A DNA stretch of 64,000 nt. Origin: Epiperipatus broadwayi (lineage: Eukaryota > Onychophora > Udeonychophora > Euonychophora > Peripatidae). Both the position numbers and the translations under genes were made by a program. The DNA is taken from NCBI GenBank assembly GCA_028023455.1, contig JAQFVV010012673.1, positions 1,032,567 through 1,096,566 of the forward strand, read 5' to 3'. Shown here one piece after another: positions 13,451 through 23,337 of the stretch. The notes beneath the pieces were generated by a model. The model had not been told where the DNA came from, made no database searches, and was given only the letters and a program-made list of their open reading frames with translations. Position 1 is the first letter of the stretch, and each line of letters starts with the position of its first letter.

Positions 13451-14429
13451 TATATATATTAAAAAATTTAAGACATTAAAAAACTAAGTATAAACACGAA
13501 TATATTTCTCTTTTAATAATTAATGTACAAATATTTTATAAAAATAATCATAAATGTTTAAATAAAGTACAATTTTATATGATTATTCACTCATTGCTAA
13601 CAACAATTGAAGAGGAGATTACTTGTTTGTTTGTACATCCATGATCAAAGCATCTATCACTCAGTGATGTTCTAGACATTTGTTAGCACATTTGCAGTTT
13701 TTGTCTGTTGATTACTGATGTCTTCAAATTTTTCTAAAACTAATAAATCAATATTTACTTCATTTTCATTTTCTTTCATCATTTGTATATAAGACTAACA
13801 AAACAGTACTAAAGATATCTGCAAAAGAGAGATAGTGATGTGATGTGATGCATTGTGGCTTCTCCTTTTTCAGAGTCAGGAATATCTTTTCCTTTTCCCC
13901 ACTCTAAGTTTTTTTTCCATATTGTTCTCTATCCTGCTTCCACAACATAATCTTTGTCAACTCTGTGTCCTTTATATCTAAATCACCCAAACCCAGCATA
14001 AAAACTAAGAACCCACTTTCTGTATAATCACTTTAAACCTAAAGCACAGCAGAACCATCTCACTACTCTCTGGAGCACTAATTATCATTATAATAGAGTT
14101 CAAAATATGAGCTAAGAAATATTTTTTTAAAAATGAAAAGAAAAAATGATTATTTATTGAGAAAATTTAAAGGTTAAAAGGAACAATATTCAATGTGTAT
14201 GTAGATCCTGAAGAATTATGAAAAATATGCTTATTTAAGGCTTTGATTAATAATTTAAAAAGAATTAAAATGCAAACAAAAAGAAGAATGGGGGTTAAGT
14301 GAGTATTTAAAAAAAGAGTAAGAAGCACTGAAGTGAGAAAGTAGTTTTGGGGATGATAATGACACCAATGAATAGTATTTTGTTCTAGGGACAGGTCCAA
14401 AGAGCAGTCACATCATCAGTTCATTCATT
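13451..14429. other. AT-rich DNA, no gene
   Basis: Contains a GTGATGTGATGTGATGC run near 13,834. No conserved coding signal. Confidence 0.4.
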
Positions 14430-15300
14430 TCGCCATTCAATTCCCTTCATTATCTAGCTCTTTAGTTCCATGTAACTCTTCCCATATCTTATATCATCCA
14501 GTACTGTCAACCTTTTCTGTACTTTCTTTTTGTTTCACTCATCATTTCTTCCAAAACATTTTTCATTAAACTATACTTTCTTCTTAATGTATTTCCAATG
14601 CAGTTTCTCTTTTTATTTCTACTTTTCTCAATCAATCTTTATTTATAATGTATTCTTTTCAAAACTTCTTCATTTACTACGTTATTCATCCAATTAATAA
14701 TTTTTTTCCATCTTTCTCTATGGCTGCATCTCAAAGGCTTCCAATCTTTTTCACTTTTATTATTCAATGGCCATGTTTCACAGCCATATAATAGTATACT
14801 CCACACATAACATTTAATTAATTTTTTCCTTATTTTTTTTCTTCAGTGATCTACAAAATATTTTTTTCACTTAATAAATGTTTCTTTGTCAAAGCTATTT
14901 TTGTTTTAATGCTATCTTCACTTCTTCCATTCTCACTTAACCAATTACTCAAATATTTAAACCCTTTACCTGTTGAACTATGCTACCAGGAATTTCAATT
15001 TTCTGCATTTTTGCATTTCTCCCTTTCCATTCTCAACATTAACCTTCATTCCATATTCCATACATCCTTCCTAAATTATTCATCATATTCTGAAGACAGT
15101 TTTCACCCTGCTACCAGAGCCATATCTATAAATCTTAAACACTTTATTATTCTATCTCCAATATTTACTCCTCCACAGTCTAAATAATTGTTTAACATGT
15201 CTTCTAAGTAAATATTGAAAAGGACAGATGACACACTCCATCCTCGTCTAACTCATTTTTCTATAATCACTTCATCAATATATAAAGTATAATTTTATTT
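14430..15300 (-). pseudogene. Second LINE type, RT fragment
   Basis: Minus-strand reading recovers a degenerate non-LTR reverse transcriptase. From about 15,240 downward it gives a motif-B-like VRRGWSVSSVLFNIYLEDML (normally VRQGCSLSP-x-LFN), then IKCLRFIDMALVAG in place of IKCLRFADDMALLA. Near 14,830-14,770 it gives VWSILLYGCETWPLN. The motif C FADD is FIDM, and several frameshifts and stops are present. Wording of the conserved blocks differs from the RTE copies elsewhere, so this is a separate LINE lineage. I cannot resolve its clade. The plus-strand frame at 14,846-15,187 is a shadow. Confidence 0.7.
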
Positions 15301-15884
15301 ATTCTAAAACTCCAACCGGTGAGAATAGACAATATAATTTCTAAACGAAAATATACTAAATTAAAAATTTAAATAAATCTTTTTCTATTTTTATTATATT
15401 TTCAATCAAAATATTTCTTCCAGCAATTAAAAAAAAATAATTACTAGGTTTTTTTTTTTCAATGACAAAAACAAATTAAATAATTGTATTAATAAGGAAA
15501 AAAACTTCAAACATTGAAAAAAAAATTAAACAAATCAGGCTATAAATTTTTAATTTTTTTAAATAGCAAAGTTTAAATTAACGCAGATTATTAATTAAAT
15601 AACTTCGGTCTTAAATTAATAACAATAAAATTATCCGAGTGGAAAAAAATTTAAACATTTAAATGCAAACGCCATTAAAAAGTAATAAAACATTTTTTCC
15701 AAATAACATTTTATGCTGATTAATTTCTTTGTTATTGAAGATAATTATTAACAATTAAAACATAAAAATCAACTGAGGACTTTTTTTTTTTTTGTATTAT
15801 CTTCAAAATGCAATGAAGGTTTATTTTATTGCTTGTATATTATTTTTTTGAAAATAATTGTCAATATATATATTTCACATGTGG
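15301..15884. other. Very AT-rich DNA, no gene
   Basis: Long A and T homopolymers; nothing recognised. Confidence 0.5.
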
Positions 15885-16023
15885 TCCCTTTCTAGATCTT
15901 TTACAATCTCTTGGAATCCAGTTTAAGATTTTAACTGTCCATTTATTATCATTTCATCTATCAATGTGTCCAGCCCAACTCCACTTTAGTCTTTTAATTC
16001 TTTCAACAGTGTCGGTAATATCT
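15885..16023 (-). pseudogene. RTE LINE 3' fragment
   Basis: The reverse complement encodes the RTE C-terminal pattern, including RIKRLKWSWAGH, as in the 1.4-kb copy. Joined head to head with the next fragment. Confidence 0.65.
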
Positions 16024-16181
16024 GTTTCTGACATTATTGAAAGAATTGAGATGCACCTTGGATGGATGAAATAAAAAAAAATGTGCAGAGATGATGTGGC
16101 GAAAAAAAGCTAATATGAGAGAAGATGGATTGCACTTGGAGAGAGATTCAACCTACAGTGGAGTGACAATAGTTAAAAATG
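16024..16181 (+). pseudogene. RTE LINE 3' terminus
   Basis: Ends with the RTE 3' consensus (ATGGATTGCACTTGGAGAG, then CCTACAGTGGAGTGACAATAG). The tail abuts an inverted RTE tail at about 16,182, making a small palindrome (AAAAATGATATATATCATTTTT). Confidence 0.65.
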
Positions 16182-16350
16182 ATATATATCATTTTTAACT
16201 ACTATTGACACACTGCAGTATAAATGTCGTATAAAGTTTAATTCAATTTCTTTAATCCATAGCTCTCCAAATCACATCAAGAAAGACTTTCCTTATATTC
16301 ATTCATCTCACATGTGGTACTTTTCTTAGATTTTTTAGAGCCTCTTAACT
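16182..16350 (-). pseudogene. RTE LINE 3' terminus, inverted
   Basis: Starts with the reverse complement of the RTE tail (ACTATTGACACACTGCAG) and continues into degenerate C-terminal sequence (CATCTCACATGTGGTAC). Confidence 0.5.
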
Positions 16351-16544
16351 TCGGCATAAAACTTTGTCACTATGTCTATGACCAACATAGACATATCTCA
16401 GGTTCTTAACTGTTTGCTTGATATCAATAATTTTTTTTGGTTAGATCCCATTAATTTAAAAACTTCTATTATATGGATAAAATTAAAAAATATATTGTTT
16501 TCCTTTATTGCTTTAATCATAGTTGTATAACAACTTTTAATCTT

Positions 16545-16835
16545 TTCTTCAATAAGAGAACAAGCAGGTGTTACTGACATTATGGAAATAATTTAAAAGA
16601 CTGGGGTACAGTTGGGCTAACATAGAAGATGATAGATGGACAACTGAAATTGGAAATTGGATTTTAAGAGATTGTAAAAGATCGAGAAAGAGTCTCTACT
16701 TGAGATAGATGAACAAAATAGGTTATGTGCTGGGATGATGTGAGAAGAGATGTTAGAGATTGAAGAAATAGATCAAACTTGGTGAGAACTTTATCCTGCA
16801 GTGGATTGATAAGGTCAAAAATGATGAGGATGATA
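16545..16835 (+). pseudogene. RTE LINE 3' fragment
   Basis: Plus-strand AGAGAACAAGCAGGTGTTACTGAC through CTTTATCCTGCAGTGGATTG to a GATGAGGATGAT tail follows the 3' part of the copies at 1.3-1.6 and 45.2-45.6 kb. Confidence 0.75.
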
Positions 16836-17369
16836 TAAAAAGTTGTGCTGATGTAAATGTTAGTATATTCTGCATTGTAAATAATTATAGTTTTATTAAT
16901 AAAATAATTTATATAATTTTCAAAATGTATTTTAGTGTCCAAATAATGGACTGAAACTTAATGCCTTATTTAATTTTCCACAGACTTTAAGGTTATAATG
17001 AAGAATAAAAAAGATTTTTTGTTGCAATTTAAAAAATTCACAAATTCAGATAAGCCCTCAAACAAAATATTTCAGACTATTGATAGTATATCTGCCAATA
17101 TTTAGAGACATCCAAAATATTTTGCCAAGAATTATCTTAAATAGTGGAGTCAAAAAAATACAGTTAAATAATTAAGTGAAATTGAGCTCAGCACAACTGT
17201 TTGGTAATAGGGTGTTATGTAATGCGTAATTAGAAGAAACACTTTTTTTCATTTTTTTTTAAAAACATCTCTAATAAAATTTATTTGAGAATGGATATAT
17301 ATTTTTGTGAATTGTAACATTTTTTTTTTTTTGGTTATATTTAAAAGTGAAATTTAACTCACGCATTAG
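16836..17369. other. AT-rich DNA, no gene
   Basis: Nothing beyond homopolymer runs. Confidence 0.4.
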
Positions 17370-17371
17370 TA

Positions 17372-18442
17372 TACACCTGGGTCTTGTTTTATGCGATAGA
17401 TAGGTTCCTCAGAAAACATGCACAAATGAAATCGCGCAAAAATAGACGTAACTTACATTGAAAAAGGAGGGATGCGGTCTGTGATTTTTCAAAATTCGCA
17501 TAAAAGCAAAGCACCAATGTAAAATTACTTTAAAATTTGCACAAAAAAAATAAGGAAATAAAATATGACTAATAAAAAATTTCAAATTTGAAAAAAATTG
17601 ATACAAGACAAACTTTTTTTAACTATAATATTTAATTTTATTCAAAATAATATATTTTTATGCATAATTTAGAGTACTGTAATTTACATTTTTTTATACA
17701 CGTTTTAATTATTATAGCTATTTGTCAAAAACACGTTCGTTTGCAAACAACTAGCGCCAACTTCACACTCATGTTGTGACAATGGTTTTCTAGTGACAAC
17801 ATAATTAGTAATTCATCTTTGAGACAATTATTTTATGAATTGTTTATGAAACTAACAACTAAAAATTAAATTCTTATTTTTGTCTTTAATTTTCAATTCC
17901 GTTTAAAAATCAAATTTCACATCACATTATTTCAAGTCGCCATAAGTAATTTTTAAATTGTTAATTACAATTAAAAATCAGATTTTAATTTTTAATTGTC
18001 AAAATTAATTGTGCCCACTGCTATTACTGACCTTTTAAAAATAAACTTGTGGACACTAAATGATTAATAATTGATTACGTTCTTTTTTAAAAAGCAAAAA
18101 CAGAATGTGATTTAAAATGCAAAATTAACACGCACAATGTTTGAACAAATTTACATTATAATCTTGTAAAATTTAATGTGTGTATACATAAAATATGGAA
18201 ATCATGATTTTAATTTCATTATTGCATAAAATCTTACTATTATAAAGCACTGAAAATATTGAAATTACTAAGTTGAAAGTCGCATTCCAATAATGTGCTA
18301 TTACTTTCAATATAACATAAGTGCACAAAATTTATTATTTAAAGTAATAGCGCAATATCGGAGTTCGACTTCCAGTGAAACACGAATCGCGTAACTTCAA
18401 AATCGTGTTAAATAAGTCTGCGTAAAAAGAGACCCAGGTGTA
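17372..18442. mobile_element. Pogo/Tigger-like non-autonomous DNA transposon
   Basis: A 1,071-bp element with terminal inverted repeats: TACACCTGGGTCT at the left end and its reverse complement at the right end. TA lies on each side (17,370-17,371 and 18,443-18,444). Just inside, the left end reads GTTTTATGCGATAG and then AAATCGCGCAAAAATAGACG. This GCG-rich subterminal style is familiar from pogo/Tigger-type elements. No transposase is encoded, so it must have been moved in trans. Superfamily assignment is inference from TIR style and the TA duplication. Confidence 0.75.
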
Positions 18443-18884
18443 TACAAAATACTTTATTTGGAATTAGTTTTAAAAGATCTTTAATCTTCCTTCACTCTTC
18501 TAGTCAACCTGTAGTGCCATTATTCAAATCTTGCATTCATTTTTATGGTAAAAACAATAAATGAAATATATTGATCAGAATTGGACAGTTAAAAGAAACA
18601 ACAAAGATTTTATGAATCCTCCCTGCAGTATTACATATTGGTTGTTCTTTTGCTCTCAGGCTTTAACCCTCTGGCATTCTAATTCATTCTACCACTCCAT
18701 CTGTTGAGACTTTTTGAAAATGCTCAACTTTTTTATTTTATAAAAACCTTATTATATACTAAAACTCAATAAATTGGATTTGATTTCCTTTTAATTTATT
18801 TTATAAGTAGATAATATTCTAATAAGTAACATTTGACTGTTTAAATATTTAAAACCTGACTTATAAATATAACAACTAGCGAAT
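18443..18884. other. Flank upstream of the Penelope-like element
   Basis: Searched by eye for a hammerhead core or pLTR sequence matching families A-E; none seen. Confidence 0.4.
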
Positions 18885-18890
18885 ATTTCT

Positions 18891-19391
18891 ATGGAAGATA
18901 AGAAGAAATTAAATTATTTATTGAATAAACAATTATATGATATAAAAACTTCTAAGCAAGAATATAAATATAGAAGGATTACTAAAGAAATAAGAAATAT
19001 ATGTAAAAATGAAAACATAATATGTAAAGAGGATAAAAGTAGTAGATTTGTGGCTTTATATTCTAATGATTATATAGATAGGATAGAGTGTGAAATAAAA
19101 AAAGAAGGTTATGAAAGATTATCAAAAGATCCTATTAACATGATAAAAAATAAATATATAAAATTATTACAAAAGATGGAAGGAAAAAAAATTATTAATA
19201 CATATCAATATAAACATTTATATCCTTCTTCTTATGAGAACCCATATTTATTTACTAAGGCAAAAACTCATAAAGAAAATAATCCATTGAGATTATTATT
19301 TAATTTTACTAATTTTATTCTACAAAGATTTTGTAAGTATTTAAATCAGTGGATAGTAAATATTATTGGTTATGGGGGAGTTTTACATTAA
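18891..19391 (+). pseudogene. PLE N-terminal region and RT fingers (part 1)
   Basis: Encodes 166 aa from ATG. The first 90 or so residues are Lys/Asn-rich and correspond to the PLE N-terminal extension. Residues about 125-150 contain THKENNPLRLLFNF, matching the PLE motif in which a Lys-rich stretch precedes the conserved PLRP-like segment of the RT. The frame ends by stop just after a GGGGG run at about 19,375. The next part continues one nucleotide later (+1), so a single base change in the G-run probably broke a continuous ORF. The ATG sits in AT-rich DNA without a visible promoter. Confidence 0.75.
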
Positions 19392-20256
19392 AAATGCAGA
19401 GGCTATTATAAATAAGTTAAATATGATAAAATTGAATAGAAACCAAAGTATATTTGTAATGGATATTGAAAAGATATATCCTAGCATTCCAAGAACAAAA
19501 AGTATAGAAATATTAATACAGAAATTATATATGCATATTAATGATATAGAGGTAATTAATATTATTGAAGAAGGTTTAATTTTAATACATAATAGTTTGT
19601 ATTTTAAATATAATAGTGAATATTGGAGTATACATAAGGGGTGGGTAATGGGGTGTGCAATTAGTGGATTAATGTCATCAATATTCATCAACGAAATGGA
19701 AATGAAAATTGTTAATAGTAGAATAGAAAATCAAGATATAATACATTACTTTAGATATGTTGATGATATATTAATAATTGGTAATAAAAGAGCTATAAAG
19801 AAAACATACAATGAACTTAATAATAATATGGATAATATAAAATTTACAATTATAGAAATTGATGTTAAAATAAAATATTTAGATGTAGAGATAGAGATAG
19901 ATGATAATAATATAATTACATTAAAACACTTCATTAAAGAAGATAAATTAAGGAAAATAATTTCTATGGATTCACAACAGGCATGGATACAAAAAATGGC
20001 AGTTATTAAAAATTTTAAAAACAAAAATGATAAATATAACACAGATAGGAAGATAGCTACTTTGCAAAAAGAGAAATTTATAAAGTTATATACTAGTTAT
20101 GGATACAACCCTAGAAGCATTAGAAATATGTTCTTTAATTATAAACAAAATAATTTGGGTAATAATAGTGACCCAGAAAATATAAAATGGGTAAAACTTT
20201 CATATGTTCCTAAAATTTATAATACATTATTAAAAAATAAAAATTATATAGATTAA
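19366..20256 (+). pseudogene. PLE reverse transcriptase core (part 2)
   Basis: Encodes 296 aa if read from TTG at 19,366; the first ATG is at 19,372. Neither is likely to be a natural start, because the frame continues the preceding fragment. RT motif A is SIFVMDIEKIYPSI (Asp33), motif B is GWVMGCAISG (about 92-101), motif C is YFRYVDDILIIGN with YVDD at 131-134, and the thumb-side LDVEIEIDDN follows near 171. All catalytic aspartates are present. Length and order fit the Penelope-type RT. The end, at about NTLLKNKNYID, lies where a short inverted-repeat segment begins (20,258), just before the MITE. The frames at 19,383-19,691 and 19,746-20,042 on the other strand are shadows. Confidence 0.9.
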
Positions 20257-20257
20257 A

Positions 20258-20387
20258 ATAATATTTATTTTACAAAGCGCAGACGGTATTGAAATTAAAC
20301 TGAGAGAGTGCAAACCTCTCAAGCCCTTAGCCAATCAGATCACAAATAATTCAATACCATCTGTGCTTTGTAAAATAAATATTATCT
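20258..20387. repeat. Inverted repeat spanning the MITE boundary
   Basis: Arms at about 20,258-20,297 and 20,349-20,387 are near-perfect reverse complements (AATAATATTTATTTTACAAA on the left) around about 50 bp. One arm lies outside the TTAA-bounded MITE and the other inside it. Confidence 0.75.
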
Positions 20388-20658
20388 ACATATATTGCTG
20401 CAAGTTATAACATCGAAAAACTACTGCGTAGTAAATCAAAAGATTTCACGCTGTATGTTTATAATTAGAACTCAGTGAGTTGAGTGTGAAGATATTTAAG
20501 ATTCATGCTTTCAGATCTAAGTACTTTGGACTGGCTTGGATATATAGAAAGACAAGTAAAGAAGAGAGTGGAGGAACCACTCTTTTCTTGTTAAATTGTC
20601 TGTCTCAGTATTTGTGATCTGATTGGCTAAGAGCTTGAGAGGTTTGCACTCTCTCAGT
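20299..20658. mobile_element. TTAA-flanked MITE inserted in the PLE
   Basis: Terminal inverted repeats of about 50 bp begin ACTGAGAGAGTGCAAACCTC and end with the reverse complement. TTAA flanks both sides (20,295-20,298 and 20,659-20,662). TTAA duplication is typical of piggyBac-type transposition, but the TIR does not begin with the usual CCC, so the superfamily is open. The 360-bp body encodes nothing. It separates the RT and GIY-YIG parts of the host PLE. Confidence 0.8.
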
Positions 20659-20662
20659 TTAA

Positions 20663-21090
20663 TAGATCAAAATATTAAAATAGGATGGACAAACAGTAAA
20701 ACTCTTGATATATTAGTAGGGAATTATAAAATAAAAGATGATATAAAATATAAAAAGGGTATAGTATATAAAATTACTTGTGGGATTTGCAGTATGGTTT
20801 ATTATGGACATATAGCAAAACAATTAGAAGAAAGGGCTATAGAACATAATAATGTTATTAATAAAAGAGATGACAGATCTGCATTATATGTTCACTACTT
20901 AAAATATGGACATAGAATAGATTGTGTTAAGAATATAAGTCCATTAAATTATATTAAAGAAATTAATAGAAGGAAAATATATGAAACCAATTACATTAAT
21001 TATAACAGAAATAATTGTATGAACATTTATAAAACATCAATTAATTTAACTAATAATTGGATAATGAAAAATGAATGGAGAGTTGTATAA
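20663..21090 (+). pseudogene. PLE GIY-YIG endonuclease domain (part 3)
   Basis: The open frame can be read from 20,623, but its first dozen codons are MITE terminal repeat. PLE-derived coding starts around IDQNIKIGWTN. Next comes the PLE linker (KTLDILVGN, then IKYKK), the endonuclease motif GIVYKITCGIC with a CxxC pair, and VYYGH in the YIG position. LEERAIEH supplies the conserved Arg and Glu-His, and a later RRKIYE segment may carry the metal-binding Glu. The family nicks target DNA to prime reverse transcription. No internal stops occur, so decay before the insertion was modest. Confidence 0.88.
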
Positions 21091-21235
21091 TATGTGTTGT
21101 TATAAATATATTTAAGTGTAATTATAGGCTTGTGTTAATTTTATATAGAGCCGGTAGATGTCACTATGTATGCAGTATAGGTTATTTTTGTAATTAAGCC
21201 ATATTGAAAAGGGCAAAAATTTAAAATTTGCCGAA

Positions 21236-22713
21236 AAGAGCTTTTATATGTTATTTTTATTTGTGATGATTATATGAGTATATTACAGCTATTGTTATAT
21301 ATCATTTTGTTGTTAGTAAAGATATTTTATTATATTTATGATTTATTTTAAATATAACAACGTATCATAACACCATAGACATAATGAAACAATTTGTTTT
21401 TGTTTTAATTTTTTTTTTTTTAAATGTGAATAAATGAAGGTAGACTTATGATAAGACTCTCACATTCTGCTTTAAAATCTCATATTTTATTATAAAAATT
21501 ACAATATTTTAAAAGATTATAACACAAAGACAATTTTGACAGACAATGCAAGAACGATGAAAGACAACGGATGTTAAAAAAATGTAAGAAGAAATATTTT
21601 ACGAATGTTTTTATTGGATATTAGAGATCAAAATGCAGAATTAAAGTGTAAAGTATAAGAGATGTGACATTGAAAAGAAAACCTGATAATTATTCTTCAA
21701 TATATATTGCAATAACAAATTAAACAATCACTTTCTTCTTTAAAATATATATGTTCTCCAACATTATAAATAACTTCAGAAACTTCTTTTCAAAAACTTT
21801 ATTTCCATATATAAACGACATGAACATATATATAAAATCACGTATTAAAGATTTCCAATATTTCAACTGTAATGGGGAAAAAAATCAGTTGAAAGGTTGA
21901 AATGTATAATATGTGATTATATATATATATTCGTTAGTTTATATATGGAAATTAAGTTTTTGAAAAAAAGTTAGAAGTTTGTGAAGTTATTTATAATTAT
22001 TCTTATTATTGTAATATAATAAATGTGTTATATCTTAATGAATATTATAAATAATTAAATATTTATTTTATAACAAAATAATAAAAATAGAAGGAGGAAA
22101 AATAAGTTATAGAATTGTTATGAAATAATATTACGAGAAGAGTAATGTAAAGAATATATGGATGAAAAATGTGTAATTTGATAAAAAATACAAAATTGTA
22201 TATTTTTGTGGATATATTTTTAATACAGAAATATTAAAAAAGTATTTTAATGTTAATGGAGTAAAGTATAGAATTTATTATATCCTGCTTGCAAATATTT
22301 CAAAATGAAGTATAAATTATATTATTTTATTATAATTACTTAGCGTATGTCAGCTTCACATTCAAGCGTGACATACGCTTAATTTGTTTTATAAATTAAA
22401 TTTATCGAATGAGAAGATTTAAAATTATATAATTTATAATTACTTAGTTAAAATTAGTTAATAAAATTTTGTGATTATATGTTAAATATTGTTTATTAAA
22501 TATAAGATATGTGTAAATAATTTTAAATTTTGTCTAATACTAAAATAAATGTTAATGTTTATTTTTAAATTAGTCTCTTTTTTTGTTTCCAAGTCATTGT
22601 TCATCATCCTTGTCACACACACATACATATATATTATAATAATTAAATATATTTGGTATTATTGCATGTAATGTAAAATAAGATAATAAATAACAAAATA
22701 TGATTGCTTAAGA
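21236..22713. other. AT-rich DNA with a small inverted repeat
   Basis: At 22,341-22,381, TAGCGTATGTCA and TGACATACGCTT form a 12-bp inverted repeat around 16 bp, perhaps a relic of a tiny MITE. Otherwise nothing recognised. Confidence 0.4.
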
Positions 22714-22777
22714 TATTTGATGTTATATATAGAGCTTGCAAAATAAGCTCTTACCAAGCTTTGTAGAATACCCCCAA

Positions 22778-22815
22778 CCTCAGACCAGTTTCTGCTACTG
22801 GAATCCTCAGTGAGG
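22778..22815 (-). ncRNA. Hammerhead ribozyme motif (A1)
   Basis: Minus strand: stem I CCUCA/UGAGG (5 bp), core CUGAGGA, stem II region UUC CAGUA GCA (one mismatch), GAA, helix III ACUGGU, cleavage-site C. All core residues match the CUGANGA...GAAA...NUH consensus. Confidence 0.75.
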
Positions 22816-23171
22816 TGGATATTCAAGCATTAGATTAAAAATACCAAAGCTTGTTAAGAGCTTGTTTTGTGAGCTCCATACATAACATTTGTAAATACAA
22901 GATTATTAAATTAGGTCATATGATATCTGACTTGATTTTTTGTAATTTTATTTTTTGCTATGATGGATTTGGTGATTTTATATTGCTAAAGCTATTAATC
23001 TATGGTGTATCTGAACTTAGTTCAGTCCCATATGGCTATTTAAGTTAGATAGTTGGATTGGAAGACATATGTATGTCTGAAAATTTCAGAGTTTCTACTT
23101 AATAGTTATGCATTAGATAAAGTGCTGGGCTTGTCCTGGTATTTTTAATCTAATGATTGAATATCCTAGCA

Positions 23172-23209
23172 CCTCACTGATGATGCCAGTAGAAGAAACC
23201 GGTCTGAGG
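23172..23209 (+). ncRNA. Hammerhead ribozyme motif (A2)
   Basis: Stem I CCUCA/UGAGG, core CUGAUGA, stem II UGC CAGUA GAA (family consensus UGC/GCA), GAA, helix III ACCGGU, then C. ACCGGU is self-complementary with no loop, so helix III could form only between two RNA copies. Predicted cleavage lies after 23,204. Confidence 0.8.
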
Positions 23210-23337
23210 TTGGGTATATTCTTCAAAGCTTGTTAAGAGCTTGTTTTGCAAGCTTTATATATAACATTTGTAAATACAAGCTTATTAAATTAGGTCATGT
23301 GACATCTGTCGATTTTTTTGTAATGGTATTTGATGTT

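Larger units (their letters stand above)
18885..21235 (+). mobile_element. Penelope-like element (PLE), disrupted
   Basis: PLEs are retroelements with a telomerase-related reverse transcriptase and, in canonical clades, a C-terminal GIY-YIG endonuclease. Both domains are here in the expected order, in three pieces: an N-terminal frame (18,891-19,391), the RT core (19,366-20,256) and the GIY-YIG domain (about 20,663-21,090). A frameshift separates the first two and a 360-bp TTAA-flanked MITE separates the last two. Flanking terminal repeats with a hammerhead were not found for this copy, so its ends are approximate. Confidence 0.88.
22725..23326. mobile_element. Hammerhead retroelement family A, with 11-bp TSD
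   Basis: A 602-bp insertion bounded by TATTTGATGTT at 22,714-22,724 and 23,327-23,337. The left 120 bp are in minus orientation. The rest is a plus-strand unit whose AAGCTTGTTAAGAGCTTG segment recurs 379 bp downstream (22,846 and 23,225), so the plus part is one unit plus the start of the next. The element carries one motif on each strand (22,778-22,815 and 23,172-23,209), the palindrome CTGAACTTAGTTCAG near 23,010 and an element-wide AT bias. The short inverted 5' copy joined to a tandem partial unit is PLE-like organisation. Confidence 0.82.

Noticed and set aside
18891-20256. Programmed +1 frameshift between the two PLE frames
   Set aside because: The shift lies at a GGGGG run and the element is broken elsewhere; a plain indel or sequencing error explains it.
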